Assembly: GCF_000317475.1 (NCBI RefSeq)
Contig: NC_019729.1
Location: 572,501 to 636,500 of the forward strand
DNA: 64,000 nt
Direction: 5' to 3'
Source of the DNA: Oscillatoria nigro-viridis PCC 7112
GTDB lineage: Bacteria > Cyanobacteriota > Cyanobacteriia > Cyanobacteriales > Microcoleaceae
This document shows positions 1 through 9,154 of the stretch, in pieces. Numbering within the stretch: the first letter of the stretch is position 1; each line of letters starts with the position of its first letter. The position numbers and the translations under genes are program-made. Below the pieces are notes generated by a model. It saw only the letters and a program-made list of their open reading frames with translations, was not told where the DNA came from and did no database searches.

Positions 1-1279
1 CAACTAGCTTATGAATGCCTCGGCCAGGCAAAAGATGCCACCTTTGAGCTGGCAGATGCAGCGATGACGACCCGCCACGTCTCATGTTTAGGAGATTTTG
101 CCCTCAGTCCTTTATTTCGACGTGAATGGTCAAGCGTCTACGAAGCCCTGCAAGATTGCAGCCCAGACCGAGAAAAGTTGATGCAACTGTACATCCAACA
201 GATGTCACAAGTAGAACGTCCAGTATTGGCGATCGATCATACAGCGTGGTTAAGACCCCATGCACGTACCCTCAAAGAACGCACCTATGAACATCAACCC
301 ACGGCCTTACCTCACGGCATACCTGTCGGCATCGGTCAAGGATATAGTACGATTGCCTGGATACCTGAAAGTAGTGGCAGTTGGGCGCTGCCCTTGAGAC
401 ACGAACGTATTACGAGTTGGGACAACCCAATCGATAAAGGCGCTCAACAATTGGCGCAACTGTGCCAATATCTTCAGAATAGACCGATTGTTTTATTTGA
501 CAGTGAGTATGGGTGTGCGCCTCTAGTTAAAGCAACCGCAGCCATCGCCGCCGATCAAGTGATGCGTATTCGTTCTAATCGTTGTTTGTGGTCAGCACCT
601 CTATCTTATAGTGGTAAAGGAAGACCAAGAATTCATGGGAACCAGTTTAAACTTAACGACCCTCAAAGCTGGTGGGAACCAGAACAAACTCTGGAATGTG
701 TTGAGCCAAAACTCGGAAAAATTCGGTTAAGAAAATGGGATGACTTGCACTTTCGAGGCAGTCCCAAACATCCAATGACTCTAATTTTAGTCGAACGTTT
801 AGAAACTGTAACGGGTCGATTAAATAGTCAACCTTTATGGTTAGTGTGGGTTGGTATCCAAATGCCATCTCTGGCTGAAATTTGGCAACTATATCTGCGT
901 CGTTTTACCATCGAGCATTGGTATCGGTTAGTTAAACAAACCTTACATTGGACTGTGCCGAAGTTGAGTACCCCAGAACAGTGCGAACGATGGAGTGATT
1001 TGATGCCTTTACTAACCTGGCAATTATGGTTAGCTAAAGATGTCGTCAGAGAAATTCGTTTGCCCACAGCAATTGGCTCTGCCGGAATTGACCCCTGGAA
1101 GGGTTGCACAATCAATGCTTCCACTTTTAATTAAGATTGGGACTCCCACTGTTGCTCCCAAACGTCGAGGAAACTCGGATGGATGGCAAACGGGAAAACC
1201 TCGCACCCGAAGATGCCGATATCCTGTGGTCAAAAAGGGTAAAGGTCGGTTCCAAAAATCCACAAAATTCGTAAGTTAA
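1..1279 (+). pseudogene. Frameshifted DDE-type transposase (IS701-like), 5' end outside window
   Basis: The reading frame is already open at base 1 and runs through the ATG at 64, so the gene begins left of the window. The protein reads like the DDE transposases common in cyanobacteria (IS701/NF041680-like). Visible blocks include VLAIDHTAW (first catalytic Asp region), PIVLFDSEYG and a C-terminal RRFTIEHWYRLVKQ block, where the glutamate would sit. After about base 1065 the frame is lost and the original stop is replaced by one at 1134. The expected tail (LTPGRVAQSMLPLLIK, then KRRGNSDGWQTGKPRTRR) continues in another frame to 1279. One short indel near 1060-1090 explains this, so the copy is probably inactive. 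The family name is from recognition and was not searched. Confidence 0.72.
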
Positions 1280-1360
1280 CCTTGAGAACCTCTCGCTAAT
1301 TAACCATTTTTTCCACTCAGCTCATGCTGAGTCAATTTGTGCTTAGTCTAAACTCCAAAA

Positions 1361-2072
1361 ATTAATTGTTGCCCTAATTGTGGTTCGGAAGAAGTTAGTC
1401 GAAACGGTCAAAGTCGGCATCATAAACAAAATTATAAATGCCGAGAATGTGGTCGTCAATTTGTTTTAAATCCGGGATGGAAACCTATTACAAAAGAACA
1501 AAAGGAATTAATGTCACGGATGCTACTTGAACGTATTTCTCAGGCGGGAATTGCTCGGGTACTACAAGTGTCAGAAGATACAGTGCAGCGATACGTTAAT
1601 AGCCAAGCGGCTGCTGTTAAGAAGCAAGTTGAGGTGACTCCCAAGGAAAAAAAGCGCTTGAGTGTTCAGATGGATGAGTTATGGTCATTCGTTGATAGTA
1701 AAGGAAATCAGCAGTGGGTCTGGCTGGCATTGGATGCCCAGACTAGGGAAATTGTTGGTGTACATATTGGAGATCGTAGCGCAGTATCGGGTCAAGCTTT
1801 ATGGGATTCAATGCCACCAGTGTACCGTCAATGTGCAGTAATTTATACCGACCATTGGAGTGCTTATGATTCTGTATTGCCAAGCATTCGTCATCGGAGT
1901 GTAGACTCTCGATAGTGGTTTTACTAGCTATATCGAGCGCTTCAACTGTACTATTCGACAATGAGTGTCTCGATTGGTAAGAAAGAGCTTAGCCTTCTCT
2001 AAAAAATTAGAAAATCATATTGCTGCCATTTGGCGCTTTGTGCATCATTACAATGCTAATTTACAACTCTAA
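1361..2072 (+). pseudogene. Decayed IS1-family transposase
   Basis: This is an IS1-like transposase with an N-terminal zinc ribbon (CPNCGSEEVS, then CRECGRQF), an HTH, and the DDE core (QMDELWSFVDSKGNQQWVWLALD, IYTDHWSAYD). No ATG precedes the zinc ribbon; the codon where a start is expected (1361) is ATT. The main frame ends at 1915 after RSVDSR. The rest of the protein is readable in another frame (SGFTSYIERFNCTIRQ, then VSRLVRKSLAFSKKLENH to NANLQL at 2072), interrupted by an in-frame TGA near 1962. It therefore carries at least one frameshift and one nonsense mutation. No inverted repeats were located. Confidence 0.8.
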
Positions 2073-2118
2073 ACGCCTACTTTCTTTGAATTCAGTTTAA
2101 TTCTCTTGATCCTTTCCT

Positions 2119-2292
2119 TCAGGGCACTACCTGCTTGGGATTGATTAAATCAAGAGCCGTAGCAATCAAAATATCAATCATTTTAGTAGTAGTAGGAGAG
2201 AATTGACGTAAAAATGCTTTCAGTTGAGACCACCATAACTCGATGGGATTAAAATCAGGAGAGTAAGGAGATAAATCAGGGTAAACGCATCT
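2119..2292 (-). pseudogene. IS630-family transposase C-terminal remnant
   Basis: Reading the minus strand gives YSPDFNPIELWWSQLKAF followed by LRQFSPTTTKMIDILIATAL and a stop at 2119. This is the characteristic C-terminal block of IS630-type DDE transposases, where the glutamate of PIE is the last catalytic residue. About 50 codons remain and nothing upstream of base 2292 continues the protein, so it is a fragment. It differs from the complete IS630 element at 11922-12872. Confidence 0.7.
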
Positions 2293-2463
2293 AAATTAAT
2301 TTGACAAACACCTAAATTTGTGCATTGCTAAATAACTAAAAAAAGCTTCTAAAAATCATTAATTTTAACCACATTTAAGCAGATTAAATCAGAACCTTAA
2401 GATTTTCTAAACTTCTTAAAGGCGGATAATTTTCCTTCTTAGATAGGTTTGAGATTTCGACCA
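2293..2463. other. AT-rich interval without gene
   Basis: A short AT-rich stretch lies between the IS630 remnant and the end of the ISAs1 transposase. No reading frame, tRNA or clear inverted repeat is seen. It probably contains the right-hand terminus of the ISAs1 copy, but no matching terminal repeat was recognised. Confidence 0.4.
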
Positions 2464-3673
2464 TTAACTGGCAGAGTTTAAAATTTTAACTAAATAATTA
2501 TTGTCCATTGCCGCTCGATACCGTTTCATTTTTAGACTTTGTTTGGAAGTTTTTTCTTGTTTTAGTAAATTTATAGCCAAGCGACGTAGAAGTGCAAAAT
2601 TTTCGGGAGAGTTCTGTTTCCGAATCCGGCTTTTATCTTCATAAAATGTAACATCAAGCGTCCAATGTAAGCTATTTTCAATGCCCCAATGACTGCGAAT
2701 CGCCCCAGCAATTGTCTCAGCATTACTGCTTAAACTACTCAAATAAAAACGAGCTTCAGTGGTGGTGTTATTCCACAATCGTCGTTCACTAACTATCATG
2801 ACAACTGTTTTTAATCCAGTCCATAATGCTTGATTATGCACTTGTGGTAACTCGGATACATCCACAGTCCAGACTTGGATTTTTTCCACTCGATGATGTC
2901 CGGCTTCTACTTGCTCATGCCGGACTGTAGTCTCTGCCTAAATAATCTGCTTTTTTAGCTACTTCAAACCACTCTTTTACGGCGGTATACAGGAGTTTTT
3001 GATTCCCTTTTAAAGCTAAAATATAATCTCCTTTTTTCTTGATAATCAGAGATGTTATGTTTTTTTGACATCCCATAGCGTCTATGGTTATTACACTTCC
3101 GGCGATTTCTAACATTTCTATCAATGCCGGAATCGCTGTTAGCTCGTTAGATTTTTTATCGACTTTTTTTTGTCCGAAAACCAATTGATGAGATGAAGAC
3201 CAGGCACTAACTATATGTAGCGCTTTTTGCTGGTCATTTCGGTCATAAGATTGTTTCATTGTTTTGCCATCAATGGCAATTACGTTTAGTTCTAATTCCC
3301 CGACTATGGCATTTACCCAACTCAAAAAACATTCTTGAAACTGCTGCGGTTCAATTCTGGCAAATACCCGACTAAATGTGTCATGAGATGGTATACCATT
3401 CGGTAATTCTAGAAAGCTTTTCAACCATTCATATTTGGCATTACCATAGTCTTCTATTGCCACCCATCCGTCGGCACCGCTGAGGACAGCTAGAATCGCA
3501 ATCGCTATAATATCTTTGAGTAAGTGTTCTTTACTTCTTTCTATTCTTGGGTCTTTCAAATTGGCAAAATGCTCTAAAAAACTGGTATTTAAAATATTCA
3601 TTGACGGCAATGAATCTGTTTCTTTTTGTTGGGAAGTTACAGCTTTACTAAAACCTCTTGCCATTGATAGCAC
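2464..3673 (-). pseudogene. ISAs1-family transposase, one frameshift
   Basis: The N-terminal part (2915-3673) has the ISAs1 signature: FLEHFANLKDPRIERSKEHL, then DIIAIAILAVLSGADGW, VIAIDGKTMKQS and ITIDAMGCQK. The C-terminal part (2464-2889) continues with VEKIQVWTVDV, AIRSHWGIENSLHWTLDV and LLRRLAINLL. Around base 2925 the frame switches: GRDYSPA then stop in one frame, HEQVEAGHHRVEKIQ in the next. A single-base indel separates the two halves, and no slippery run is present, so this looks like decay rather than programmed frameshifting. The family-typical start is the internal Met at 3601 (MNILNTSFLEHF); the extension to 3673 may be spurious. Confidence 0.82.
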
Positions 3674-3676
3674 GAA

Positions 3677-3684
3677 TAAACTAC
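3677..3684. repeat. Left target-site duplication of the IS66 copy (TAAACTAC)
   Basis: The octamer TAAACTAC abuts the left inverted repeat of the IS66-like element and recurs at 5130-5137 directly after the right inverted repeat. Eight-base duplications are typical of the IS66 family, so the pair defines the insertion. Confidence 0.8.
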
Positions 3685-5129
3685 GTAATTGCTCAACCCC
3701 CTTGACAAGAGAACGAGATAGACATTAGATAGAGGAATGAAAAAACTCCCTGACCTAAAACAACTATCAGACGAGGCAAAAGACGCCTTGATAGTAGAGC
3801 TATGGCAGGAAATTCAAAAACTGCGTGCAGCATTATCCACTGACGCATCAAAAACAGACTCATCCCCCACCAAAACCAGCTCGAATTCCAGCACTCCACC
3901 ATCGAAAGGATTCAAGCCCAACATCAAGTCGAAGCCATCGAAAATAGAATCCGTCAAAAGACAAAAAAGCATTGGCAGAACAGGAGGGGGAAGACATCTA
4001 CATCCCGAACCCGACCAAATCATTATCGCTCAAATCAAAAGTTGCCCCCAGTGTTCAGAAACAATAACTGCCACAACCCAAAAATTGCAATCCGTCTATG
4101 ACAAAATTGAACTACCACCAATTCGCCCGATCGTAACGCGCATTGAACGTTATGGCGGTCGCTGCCCCTGTTGTCAAACCGAGTATCTTGCCCCAGTACC
4201 TGCTGGAATGGAACCAGGTTCACCATTTGGCCGGGAGATTCAAAGCTCGCGTCACATATCTGCGCTACACTCATGCGATCGGCTACGAACGGCTGTCGGG
4301 AATCTTGTCATCCGTTTTTGGACTCAAGATCTCAGAAGGAGCGATCGCCAACCTTTTAAGTACAGTCAAAACCAGTTTAGATGAGCAAGTAAATCAAATA
4401 CTACAACGTTTGCGACAGGCAAAATTAATTTGCGGGCGATGAAACCAGTGCCAGAGTAAACGGACAAAACCAATGGGAGTGGGTGTTTCAGAACCAAGAT
4501 ATTTGCCTGCATGTCATCCGTCCCAGTCGAGGGGCTGGAGTAATTAGTGAAGTTCTCGGGGAACATCGCCCGCAACTGTGGGTATCAGATCTTTTTAGCG
4601 CTCAAAAAAATCACCCAGCAGCACAATGGCAGGTGTGTTTAGCCCATCAACTACGGGATTGCCAATATGCGATTGATGCAGGAGACAAGATTTTTGCCCC
4701 AGCGATGAAGAGGTTATTATTAAGGGCCTTTGTCATCCATCGACGACGCGACAGGATGGACGAGACAAAGCTGGAGAGATATCGCAGCAATTTACGAGAA
4801 AGATTAACCAGAATTTTGAGTTTAGCCCCATATCAGCCGGATGGTGTCCGGTTACGAAAACGCTATGGCGAGTTGATGGATAATTTGTTTTTATTTCTGG
4901 AAGATGTGACAATTCCACCCACAAATAATTCGAGCGAACAAGCGATTCGGATGAGCGTGATATTTCGTCGCGTGACTAATTGCTTTCGTTCGGAATGGGG
5001 TAGAGATTTATTTGCAGCGGTTCGTTCAGTTGTCAATACTGGTAAAAGGCAGGGCTTAACTGCTTATCAAGCTATTCAAAAAGCCCTCTCTCTTCATGGC
5101 TCCCTTTTTTCCCCTAGTTGAGCAATTAC
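3685..5129 (+). mobile_element. IS66-family insertion sequence (1445 bp)
   Basis: The element is bounded by inverted repeats GTAATTGCTCAAC (3685-3697) and its complement (5117-5129), and flanked by direct TAAACTAC octamers. It carries a single transposase gene that fills nearly all of it, with no accessory tnpA/tnpB genes, so it is the short, single-ORF type of IS66. The transposase is broken by two frameshifts. The element sits immediately upstream of the ISAs1 gene. Confidence 0.82.
3737..5121 (+). pseudogene. IS66-type transposase with two frameshifts
   Basis: Three overlapping pieces make up one transposase. Part 1 (3737 to about 4230) holds an N-terminal coiled region, a low-complexity Ser/Thr/Pro stretch, and a zinc-binding block (CPQCSETI, CPCCQTEY). 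Part 2 (about 4190-4436) has YLRYTHAIGYERLSGIL and FGLKISEGAIANLL. Part 3 (about 4436-5121) has the catalytic core (HRPQLWVSDLFSAQ, CLAHQLRDCQYAI) and the C-terminal PPTNNSSEQAIRMSVIFRR block. Frameshifts fall near 4230 and at 4436-4440, where ICGDETSARVNGQNQWEW spans the junction. The order and content match the IS66 family, and the gene is presumably dead. Its end coincides with the right inverted repeat. Confidence 0.82.
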
Positions 5130-5137
5130 TAAACTAC
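5130..5137. repeat. Right target-site duplication of the IS66 copy (TAAACTAC)
   Basis: Second copy of the octamer at 3677-3684, directly following the right inverted repeat. Confidence 0.8.
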
Positions 5138-5196
5138 AATAAAATACCTAAAAATTCGTCGGATATAAGTGTAGCATATTTTGGGTTAAAGTTAAG

Positions 5197-5391
5197 ATGC
5201 GTTTACCCTGCGAACCGATCGCGGAGGAGGCCCAAAAGCTCGATAGCACATTAGATGACGAACGTCGCCGCTACTACAGCCTTACCCAACTCGGCCGCCG
5301 AGTGATTACCCTAGACGCCGAACGCCTAGCCCATTTAGTAGAAATGGCCCAAGAAAAACAGTTGCTCAATCGTTCCACTTTAACCGTTTGA
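5197..5391 (+). pseudogene. PadR-type regulator, C-terminal fragment
   Basis: The 64 residues (DDERRRYYSLTQLGRRVITLDAERLAHLVEMA) match the end of the winged-helix domain and the start of the C-terminal helix of PadR-like transcriptional regulators. The N-terminal recognition helix is missing, since the sequence upstream is insertion-sequence debris. The ATG at 5197 has no convincing ribosome-binding site. In cyanobacteria such short PadR genes often precede a gene for a permease-prefix protein, which is exactly what follows here at 5421. This is most likely a regulator truncated by transposition. Confidence 0.65.
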
Positions 5392-5420
5392 ATTAAAAAT
5401 TAAACGTTGAAAGATTAACA

Positions 5421-5702
5421 ATGAATTGGAGTGGAGGATGGGTGAAATTATCAGAATTGATATTGTCAGCTTCTCTACGTCTCTACACTTTGCTGCTGTT
5501 GATTTACCCCGGTTCGTTCCGCAGAGAATACGGGGAATTAATGATTCAGTTGTTTCGCGATCTGATGAGAGATGGAATTCGACAGCGAGGTTGTTTGGGG
5601 GTGATAAAAGTTTGGTGGCGAGTCGCGGCCCAATTGCCCGCTACAGCATGGCAGCAGCACTTGCTTGCGTGGGGAAAGAGAAGGAGAAAGGGAAGAAAAT
5701 AA
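5421..5702 (+). CDS. Small protein with permease-prefix-like motif
   Basis: A 93-residue protein with a hydrophobic start (LILSASLRLYTLLLLIYP) followed by the signature YPGSFRREYGELMIQLFRDL. That signature is the prefix seen at the N-terminus of many FtsX-type permeases and in stand-alone proteins encoded next to PadR regulators. The C-terminus is very basic (GKRRRKGRK). It lies 29 bases after the truncated PadR fragment and was probably its operon partner. No catalytic function can be assigned. With its regulator truncated, expression may now be altered. Confidence 0.6.
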   Translation: MNWSGGWVKLSELILSASLRLYTLLLLIYPGSFRREYGELMIQLFRDLMRDGIRQRGCLGVIKVWWRVAAQLPATAWQQHLLAWGKRRRKGRK

Positions 5703-5722
5703 ATGGGAAGTTGCGTTGATTG

Positions 5723-5755
5723 TCGATCGCTCTTTTAGTCAAAAAGAGCGATCGA
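5723..5755. terminator. Hairpin between convergent genes
   Basis: A perfect 14-bp stem TCGATCGCTCTTTT / AAAAGAGCGATCGA with a 5-base loop. It lies between the end of the 5421-5702 gene and the end of the minus-strand gene 5766-6704. The U-rich arm suits termination in both directions. Confidence 0.7.
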
Positions 5756-5765
5756 ACTCAGAATT

Positions 5766-6704
5766 TTACTTGCACATGATCAAATTTCCAGCCGAGATGA
5801 ATCCGGCCACAGGGGCTGAAATCTCAACCCAATTGCGATTTTCTCCATTCTTATCTTTCACCAACTGGAAATTCGGTACAAGCGTTACTTGACCGTTAGC
5901 CGGTACACCGCCTTTAACAGCAGAAGTCTTTGAAGGCTCGGTGCGGATAGCTAGGCCCCTCGGAGCTACGCGAGGTTCTACTTGCCGGCACAGACTTACC
6001 GGGCCCGGTGCCGGTGCTGGTGCCGGTGCTGGTGCTGGTGCCGGTGCCGGTGCCGGTGCTGGTGCCGGTGCCGGTGCTGGTGCTGGTGCCGGTGCCGGTG
6101 CCGGTGCGGGTGCGGGTGCGGGTGCCGGTGCTGGTGCAGGTGCTGGTGCCGGTGCGGGTGCGGGTGCTGGTGCGGGTGCTGGTGTCGCAGCAGGTGCCGG
6201 ACTTGGACTCGGTGCAGGTGCCGGTGCAGGTGCCGGTGCTGGTGTCGCTGCCGGCCTTGGGGAAGGAGTTTGACTAATTGTGGTGCTGGCTGTCGTGCAC
6301 GAACCTAAATTAGCCTCGTTGTTGGGATATCCGCTAGCCACATACCCTGTGACGGGAGCGGTTATTTGAATCCAGAGGCGACCGTCGGAGGCTTTAACAG
6401 AAGTAGCGCCTTGGGACAGCGTTACCTGAGTGTTAAGTCCTACCCCGCCAACTCTAGGGGATTTGGGGTCTGGCTTCTGGCGAACGGTCAAACCTTCTTT
6501 GGGAGTGACTTTACGGCAAAGGTTGCCAGCTTGGGCTATTTGAAACGTGGCGCTATCTTCAAAGGAAATATTTTCCGCATCTGGACTGACAGTGGATGTT
6601 GATGGGGCGGCAACACCGATGGCATTCGCCTGCCAACTTCCGGTTGCGATCGCGATCGCGCCCAGCAATGCAGCGGGTTTGTTCCAGCAATTCAAGTTTT
6701 TCAT
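5766..6704 (-). CDS. Exported SH3-domain protein with Pro-Ala linker
   Basis: 312 residues. The N-terminus (MKNLNCWNKPAALLGAIAIA, ending TGSWQANA) looks like a Sec signal peptide. Two bacterial SH3-like domains are visible. The first is at about 60-130 (CRKVTPKEGLTVRQKPDPKS, then VSGYPNNEANLGSC-type end). The second is at about 235-312 (CRQVEPRVAPRGLAIRTEPS, then WVEISAPVAGFISAGNLIMC). They are joined by some 90 residues of (Pro-Ala)n, encoded by a GGT/GCC-type tandem repeat. SH3b pairs of this kind usually bind the cell wall in the periplasm or at the surface; the extended linker would space the domains apart. Function beyond wall binding is unknown. Confidence 0.75.
   Translation of the reverse strand: MKNLNCWNKPAALLGAIAIATGSWQANAIGVAAPSTSTVSPDAENISFEDSATFQIAQAGNLCRKVTPKEGLTVRQKPDPKSPRVGGVGLNTQVTLSQGATSVKASDGRLWIQITAPVTGYVASGYPNNEANLGSCTTASTTISQTPSPRPAATPAPAPAPAPAPSPSPAPAATPAPAPAPAPAPAPAPAPAPAPAPAPAPAPAPAPAPAPAPAPAPAPAPAPAPAPAPAPAPGPVSLCRQVEPRVAPRGLAIRTEPSKTSAVKGGVPANGQVTLVPNFQLVKDKNGENRNWVEISAPVAGFISAGNLIMCK
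6003..6245. repeat. GC-rich hexamer tandem repeat coding the Pro-Ala linker
   Basis: About 240 bases of near-perfect GGTGCC/GGTGCT/GGTGCG hexamers. On the minus strand they encode alternating Pro and Ala in the SH3 protein. The repeat is open in most frames and generates several false reading frames on the plus strand. Its length is likely to vary between strains. Confidence 0.9.
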
Positions 6705-6996
6705 CCGTTCAAATCCTCACTTAATCACAATCATTATCTTAATTGCAGGTCAATATAGCAAAAAAATCGATTTGTCTTCCACAAAAAAGCCTTATATAAC
6801 TTTTTTATAGCCGGAAGTCAAGTTTTATTGATATTATTTAATGTTTGGCGAGTTGAGCGAAGAGACATAAAGCTGCTACGCCTATAAATGGCTCATTATG
6901 GCAGAGGCGGAGAGGGGGAGAATGCCAGAGTGTCCGAGTCGGGGAATGGCAGAGGGGCAAAGTCAACAGTTAACTGTTTAAATGCGGGACAGTTTA
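6705..6996. other. Intergenic, upstream of the SH3-protein gene
   Basis: No gene is seen. The AT-rich stretch at 6720-6850 is the likely promoter region of the minus-strand SH3 gene. No repeat or RNA gene was recognised in the rest. Confidence 0.5.
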
Positions 6997-7260
6997 CTAG
7001 GAATCCAAGTCATGTGTTGTCCGCCAATATCTTGTCAGGTGTTCGTTAAACCATTTAGCTGTCAGTTGTTGCTGTTGAGTAATATTGGGCTACCTTTCAG
7101 GTGAATTCTTGGCAGATTCGAGAGCGAGATTGTGCTTGAGATCCTCCCAGATTCTCAGTGACAGGCGATTGGCGCGATCGACCCCATCGTCGTAGTGGGC
7201 TGGCACAAGCCGGATACAGTTCTTCGATCGCCCTCACATAACTCCACTGTCGATCGTACC
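6997..7260 (-). pseudogene. Possible decayed coding fragment
   Basis: On the minus strand a protein-like reading (LVPAHYDDGVDRANRLSLRI, WEDLKHNLALESAKNSPER, stop, then PNITQQQQLTAKWFNEHLTR and YWRTTHDLDS) ends at a stop at 6997-6999. It has a natural amino-acid composition but is cut by one internal stop and has no start. I do not recognise the family. It could also be chance. Confidence 0.3.
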
Positions 7261-7768
7261 TTACTTAAAATTGTGGCAAACAGCACCAATCGCTAGCATT
7301 GACCTGATGGCTAGCGTCAATTTGATAAAATCTTCCAAAACGGAAACTTATCGGCTTGAGACACAGTTGTGTGTTTGTGGCTAAAGCCGCCCCGCCATCA
7401 GCGACAGTTGCTGTAGCTGTTTGCAAACGGTTTTGTTCCTGTGGAGACAACCAGCAGAAAACCTCCGAACAAAAGCAGCCCGATCAAATCAGAAACCAAA
7501 TATTTGCGCCAATTCTGATTTAATTATATTGCTATAGCAAGCGCGCTCGATGTTTGTGAGGTTTTCACTTGCTGAAACTAATGCGGTAGGTTCCTTCGGA
7601 ATGGATCGTATTCAATGATCGGAAAATTTTTTTTGCACAGGGCGATGGGGATGATCGCACGCAAAAGGAGAGGAAAAGCCCAACTAATCTTTTCCCTTCT
7701 TCCTTTTTTCCCAAATAACTAAAGCCTTCTCTATTCGAGAGTTAAAGCTTTCTTCCTTCTGCTATATA
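7261..7768. other. Intergenic, upstream of the acyltransferase
   Basis: A 61-codon minus-strand frame is present (7265-7450) but has no support as a gene. An AT-rich stretch at 7500-7560 and around 7730 (GCTATATAATG just before the start codon) may contain the promoter of the following gene. No other feature is seen. Confidence 0.4.
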
Positions 7769-8650
7769 ATGACCAAAGCGTTAAATATTTTTGCAGTGAC
7801 AAAAACTACTAACAAAAAAGACGGGAAATCCTCTAAATATCCCTTTGACGGTCTATCTTTAGACGATCGCAATCCTGACTTCATTCAGCTTTTGTTGCCA
7901 GTCTGGGAATGGCTGTACCGCTACTATTTTCGCGTACAAAGCGACGGCTGGCACCACGTACCCGCCAGCGGGAAAATGCTCGTTGTCGGTTCTCACAACG
8001 GGGGACTCGCCGCTCCCGATATGTTTATGTTCCTATACGAATGGTTCCGCAGGTACGGCACCGAACGCTTGGCCTACGGATTGATGCACCCCACGGTTTG
8101 GCAAGTTTCTCCTGATGTTGCTAGCATGGCGGTTCAGTGTGGAGCCCTCAAGGCCCATCCGAAAATGGCGATCGCAGCTTTGCGGAAAAATGCCCCAGTT
8201 CTCGTCTATCCGGGCGGCGCCCAAGATGTTTTTCGCCCCCACCACTTGCGCGATCGAATCTACTTTGCGGGACGCAAGGGATTTATCAAATTAGCATTGC
8301 GAGAAGAAGCCCCAATTGTACCAATTATCTCACACGGTGCTCACGATACTTTGATAGTTTTGGCAGATTTGTACGAACAAGTTAAGCAATTGCATGAATG
8401 GGGGATGCCGTGGTTGTTGGGCATCGATCCGGTGGTTTTTCCGGTGTATTTAGGATTGCCTTGGGGATTGAGTATTGGGCCTTTGCCAAACCTGCCTTTA
8501 CCCGTGCAAATTCGGACTCGCGTCTGCGAACCGATTGTATTTGAGAGGTACGGTTCGGAGGCGGCGCGCGATCGCGATTATGTTGATGCTTGTTTCGAGC
8601 GAGTTACCACCCAAATGCAAGGGGAATTAGATTGTTTGGCTGGCAAGTGA
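7769..8650 (+). CDS. LPLAT/MGAT-like acyltransferase
   Basis: 293 residues, with the layout of the lysophospholipid/diacylglycerol acyltransferase superfamily. The catalytic His-Asp block is SHNGGLAAPD (His76, Asp84), with the wider H-x7-D spacing of the MGAT/DGAT-like branch rather than the HX4D of PlsC. The acceptor-binding block is VLVYPGGAQDVFRP (about 144-157), followed by RKGFIKLALREEAPIVPI, typical of the branch. A hydrophobic stretch near 200-230 (WLLGIDPVVFPVYLGLPWGL) probably lies against the membrane. Family members esterify acyl groups onto glycerolipids or prenyl alcohols; the acceptor here cannot be read from sequence. The start at 7769 is supported mainly by the alignment of the conserved core; no strong ribosome-binding site is seen. 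Confidence 0.75.
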   Translation: MTKALNIFAVTKTTNKKDGKSSKYPFDGLSLDDRNPDFIQLLLPVWEWLYRYYFRVQSDGWHHVPASGKMLVVGSHNGGLAAPDMFMFLYEWFRRYGTERLAYGLMHPTVWQVSPDVASMAVQCGALKAHPKMAIAALRKNAPVLVYPGGAQDVFRPHHLRDRIYFAGRKGFIKLALREEAPIVPIISHGAHDTLIVLADLYEQVKQLHEWGMPWLLGIDPVVFPVYLGLPWGLSIGPLPNLPLPVQIRTRVCEPIVFERYGSEAARDRDYVDACFERVTTQMQGELDCLAGK

Positions 8651-8782
8651 CAATTGCACAAGTCTATATTATTCTAGGCGGCAAAAACCGATTTTTTTTA
8701 CGACAATATAGCGTGAAGCGCGAGGGATACGGGAAAAAACCCGGTTTCTTGAGCCCTGTGGGTAAGTCGTGACTGCAAACAT

Positions 8783-8816
8783 TTTTTGAAATAAATCATT
8801 AGATTTATTTCAAAAA
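8783..8816. terminator. Hairpin between convergent genes
   Basis: Stem TTTTTGAAATAAATC (8783-8797) pairs perfectly with 8802-8816 around a 4-base loop. It lies between the end of the acyltransferase gene and the end of the minus-strand oxidoreductase gene and could end transcripts from either side. It is AT-rich, so a recombination or dispersed-repeat origin is also possible. Confidence 0.5.
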
Positions 8817-9154
8817 CCGACTATTGGGGTACTAAATCGGATTTTACCCATATTAATTACGTGAAATACTAGAAAACCGCAGTCGCAAAAGTCACGTTTT
8901 TGATCGTCCAGGTTCTAGCGGACATAATATCAGCTTAAATAAATGCAGATGAATAGGATTTCATCTGCGTCGATCTCCTTTCATCGGCGGTGATAAATAG
9001 AATTGGCAAAACTCACCTGATTCTGTAAGCTAATCCGCATTTAAATTGCATAGTCAAATAAATTTTTCCTCTTGTGGGGAGTAGGGTTGGGCCCGAAAGC
9101 CCGCCCTCAACATACAAATTAAATGCACAACAGCTTATAAACTCTTTATATTAA
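8817..9154. other. Intergenic, no gene seen
   Basis: AT-rich DNA between two convergent genes. A small GC-rich dyad around GGGCCCGAAAGCCCGCCC (near 9089) may be a secondary terminator. Nothing else is recognised. Confidence 0.4.

Noticed and set aside
2464..3673. ISAs1 transposase frame change as programmed frameshifting
   Set aside because: No slippery homopolymer or heptamer lies at the junction near 2925; a simple indel explains it better.
5941..6308. Three overlapping plus-strand reading frames of Gly-Ala, Arg-Cys and Val-Pro repeats
   Set aside because: They are shadows of the hexamer repeat coding the Pro-Ala linker of the minus-strand SH3 protein; composition is absurd for real proteins.
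7265..7450. 61-codon minus-strand frame in the 7 kb gap
   Set aside because: No ribosome-binding site, no similarity recognised; probably chance.
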